DNA from: Limnoglobus sp.
GTDB lineage: Bacteria > Planctomycetota > Planctomycetia > Gemmatales > Gemmataceae
Length of the DNA stretch: 7,246 bases
Reading direction: 5' to 3'
Assembly (NCBI GenBank): GCA_025353985.1
Contig: JANXNT010001371.1
Coordinates: 1 to 7,246 of the forward strand
A program made the translations under genes and the position numbers. This document shows positions 5,598 through 7,246 of this stretch, one piece after another. The stretch's first letter is position 1, and each line of letters opens with the position of its first letter. The notes beneath the pieces were generated by a model. The model was given only the letters and a program-made list of their open reading frames with translations, did no database searches and was not told where the DNA came from.

Positions 5598-7246
5598 TTA
5601 CCTCGGCAGCAGCCGTAACGAGGTTACGGCGCTGCGGATGACGTCGTCGGCGCGCCAGGCAATCGGGATGCCTTCGCCTTTTTGCCACAACTCGAATTGG
5701 TCGGCGTAATTCGGAGACAGTGGGTTGCCACTTTGGCCACCGGCGAGCACGAAACGACTGTTCGACCAATCGGTTACGTCGAAGGTCGTGCGTAAATTCG
5801 CGATGTTGTGCGTGAAATCGAGCGGCGCGAGTGGGCGGACGCCGGCTTGCATGACGGTGTTCGAGTCGCCGCCGATTGGCACGGGGCCGACGTTGAACAG
5901 CCTGCCGAACGGCGTTTTGCCGAACAACAAATGCTCGAGCCGCAGTTGCCGCATTTCGCCCCACGCCCAGAATGCGGGGCCGGGGCCGACGGACTTGCGT
6001 AACTGGCGCACTATCGTTGTCAGCACGTCGATCATTTCATCGGCCCACGGGTGTGCGAACCAATCTTTCGGCTGCGTTTGCAGCAAATATACGAGGTGCG
6101 ATACGCGCCGGTCGGAGAATAAATTGTGTGCGAGCGGGCCTTTGCCTTCGCCGCCGAGGACGGTCTGCCAACTCTTCGGTGCCTTCGCTTTGGCTACGCG
6201 AACGCAGAGTTCGGTCACGAACAATTCGTACACGGCAGCACCGGCGGAGTCGACCGTGGCGTGCCCGTTCCAGTCGCGCAGTACCTTGAGGCCCAGCGCG
6301 GCATCGGGGTCGCTGGAAGCGAGTGACAGTACGATGTCGCGAATCTGTTCCCAGGGTAACGAACGGACGCTAAGTTGGAGTGCGCGTAGCCCAGCGAGAT
6401 CCCAATCGGTGCGTTTCGCGAGTTCGTCGCGGATGATCGCTTCGCGGTAGCCGTCGATGAAATCGACGCCGAGGAAGACGCGGTCGGCACCGGCGGGGAT
6501 GGCGTTCGCGGTGCCGTAGAAACCGGCGTCGGGGTTGCGGACGAACGGCATTTGCTCGAACGGCAAATGCTGCGTTTCCCAGCCGATGTTGGGGCCGTTC
6601 GTGGGGAGCGGTATCGTGCCGTTACCTTGCTTTCGCTGCGGCAATGTGCCGACGAGCTGCCAGCCATATTCGCCGGCTTCGTCCGCATACACGACGTTCA
6701 ACGGCAAGTGTGGCCACGCGGCAAACGGCTGGCGGAACGCTTCAAATGATCGCGCACGCGGAGCATCGAAGAAGCCGCGAACTGGCAGCGGATCGAGCCA
6801 GACGGCCCGCATCGAGATCGCTTCCGGCACGCCTTCGAGCAACGGCGTAATGATCGGCCCGCGCGGCGTCACGAACACCCATTCCTCGAAATCGCTCGCG
6901 CCTTTAATGTGGATCACTTCGCGAATCAGTTCCGCGCCGGGGATCACGCCATCGCTATCGACCGACTCGATAAACAGGTCGGTGTTGTCGGTCAGCCCCG
7001 CCGTTACGCCCCAACAGGCGAAGCCGTTGTGCCCAATCGGGAAGACTGGCGCACCCGCGAGCATCGCCCCGACGACGGCCCAATCCGGCGTGTTGATGTG
7101 CCCCAAATACCACGGCGGCGGGATCGTCGGCCCGAGGTGCGGATCGCTCGCCAACAGTGGCTTGCCCGTCGCGGATCGTTGCGAACCGACAACCCAGTTG
7201 TTCGAGCCACCCCCGCGCGGCACGTACTGTTCGAACAGTGCCAAAT
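5598..7246 (-). CDS. Penicillin acylase family protein (Ntn hydrolase), N-terminus outside the window
   Basis: Members cleave amide bonds of penicillins, other N-acyl amides or acyl-homoserine lactones, usually in the periplasm after self-cleavage of a precursor. The visible part covers almost the whole beta chain. The nucleophile would be the serine of GGGSNNWVVG (codon 7203-7205), which becomes the first residue of the beta chain after autoproteolysis. It is followed by GKPLLASDPHLG, WYLGHI and IGHNGFACWGVTAGLTDNTDLF. The asparagine of LNVVYADEAGEYGW (codon 6696-6698) matches the oxyanion-hole Asn of the family. Later come NPDAGFYGTANAIPAG, GGDSNTVMQAG and the C-terminal SRFVLAGGQSGNPLSP. 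All expected catalytic parts are present. The frame is open to the right edge; the first ATG inside the window (7242-7244) is internal, and the signal peptide, alpha chain and linker lie beyond 7246. It converges on the unknown gene with 12 bases between stops. The substrate cannot be told from the sequence. Confidence 0.95.
   Translation of the reverse strand, partial: LALFEQYVPRGGGSNNWVVGSQRSATGKPLLASDPHLGPTIPPPWYLGHINTPDWAVVGAMLAGAPVFPIGHNGFACWGVTAGLTDNTDLFIESVDSDGVIPGAELIREVIHIKGASDFEEWVFVTPRGPIITPLLEGVPEAISMRAVWLDPLPVRGFFDAPRARSFEAFRQPFAAWPHLPLNVVYADEAGEYGWQLVGTLPQRKQGNGTIPLPTNGPNIGWETQHLPFEQMPFVRNPDAGFYGTANAIPAGADRVFLGVDFIDGYREAIIRDELAKRTDWDLAGLRALQLSVRSLPWEQIRDIVLSLASSDPDAALGLKVLRDWNGHATVDSAGAAVYELFVTELCVRVAKAKAPKSWQTVLGGEGKGPLAHNLFSDRRVSHLVYLLQTQPKDWFAHPWADEMIDVLTTIVRQLRKSVGPGPAFWAWGEMRQLRLEHLLFGKTPFGRLFNVGPVPIGGDSNTVMQAGVRPLAPLDFTHNIANLRTTFDVTDWSNSRFVLAGGQSGNPLSPNYADQFELWQKGEGIPIAWRADDVIRSAVTSLRLLPR
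5606..5635. other. Strong hairpin at the convergent gene ends
   Basis: GCCGTAAC (5612-5619) pairs perfectly with GTTACGGC (5623-5630) across a 3-base loop. Outside these, GCAGC (5606-5610) pairs with GCTGC (5631-5635), with one bulged A at 5611. That gives 13 base pairs, mostly GC. It lies 20 bases after the stop of the plus-strand gene and inside the last codons of the minus-strand acylase gene. No T-run follows on either strand, so it is not a classical intrinsic terminator, but it could block or stabilise both transcript ends. Confidence 0.5.
7226..7239. repeat. Perfect 14-base palindrome inside the acylase gene
   Basis: ACTGTTCGAACAGT reads the same on both strands. It lies in codons for LFEQY just before the catalytic serine. 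It could be a protein-binding site, but a coding coincidence is more likely, because Leu/Phe-Glu-Gln codons give similar half-sites elsewhere in the window. Confidence 0.3.

Noticed and set aside
5606..5635. Classical rho-independent terminator
   Set aside because: The hairpin is strong, but no T-run follows on either strand, so it is recorded as a hairpin of unknown role.
5170..5964. 264-residue minus-strand open frame spanning the convergent gene ends
   Set aside because: Runs antisense to the unknown gene and out of frame with the acylase gene. Arg- and Ala-rich without motifs.
5725..6450. 241-residue plus-strand open frame opposite the acylase gene
   Set aside because: Antisense to conserved acylase motifs. 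Ser-, Arg- and Thr-rich without domain features.
6548..6570. 8-base inverted repeat GCATTTGC / GCAAATGC with a 7-base loop
   Set aside because: It arises from the coding of the near-symmetrical segment LPFEQMPF, and the stem is short and AT-containing with no link to a gene boundary.
1..7246. tRNA, rRNA, CRISPR array, insertion sequence, integrase or defence system
   Set aside because: I looked for direct repeats with spacers, terminal inverted repeats, transposase motifs and tRNA-like arms and saw none.

Overview
The window is 7,246 bases of bacterial DNA that is mostly protein-coding. It holds four clear genes or gene parts on one backbone, plus a foreign-looking fragment at the left edge. 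The backbone has moderately high GC. Its gene content is a large HAE1-type RND exporter, a soluble GT2 glycosyltransferase coupled to an unrecognised 452-residue protein, and a penicillin-acylase-family hydrolase. This would suit an environmental Gram-negative-type bacterium. Codon style and protein flavour suggest Planctomycetota to me, but that is an impression and not a proof.

Bases 1 to about 516 encode, on the minus strand, the C-terminal half of an outer-membrane two-partner-secretion transporter (ShlB/FhaC/HecB type). The reading frame is broken by one missing base near 159-161. The family-like frame then continues in another phase to the window edge. At about 514-522 this sequence stops abruptly and a plus-strand RND inner-membrane exporter begins, already about 140 residues into the protein. 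Two genes are therefore joined head to head, each without its N-terminal part. This is either a recombination scar or an assembly chimera, and it is the most unusual thing in the window.

Bases 520 to 3285 are the rest of the RND exporter, complete to its C-terminus, with the proton-relay residues intact. A 207-base gap follows (3286-3492) with two candidate promoters. Next come a GT2 glycosyltransferase (3493-4227) and the unrecognised protein (4227-5585), linked by a TGATG stop/start overlap and so probably translationally coupled. The coupled pair suggests a shared pathway, possibly surface glycan, glycolipid or small-molecule conjugate synthesis. The substrate cannot be read from sequence.

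A penicillin-acylase-family Ntn hydrolase lies on the minus strand (5598 to beyond 7246) and converges on the unrecognised gene with only 12 bases between the stop codons. A strong hairpin lies just inside its 3' end. Its N-terminal pro-region is outside the window. I see no tRNA, rRNA, CRISPR array, insertion sequence or phage gene. I did not find a convincing new multi-gene system. The best candidates for novelty are the unrecognised protein and its glycosyltransferase partner.
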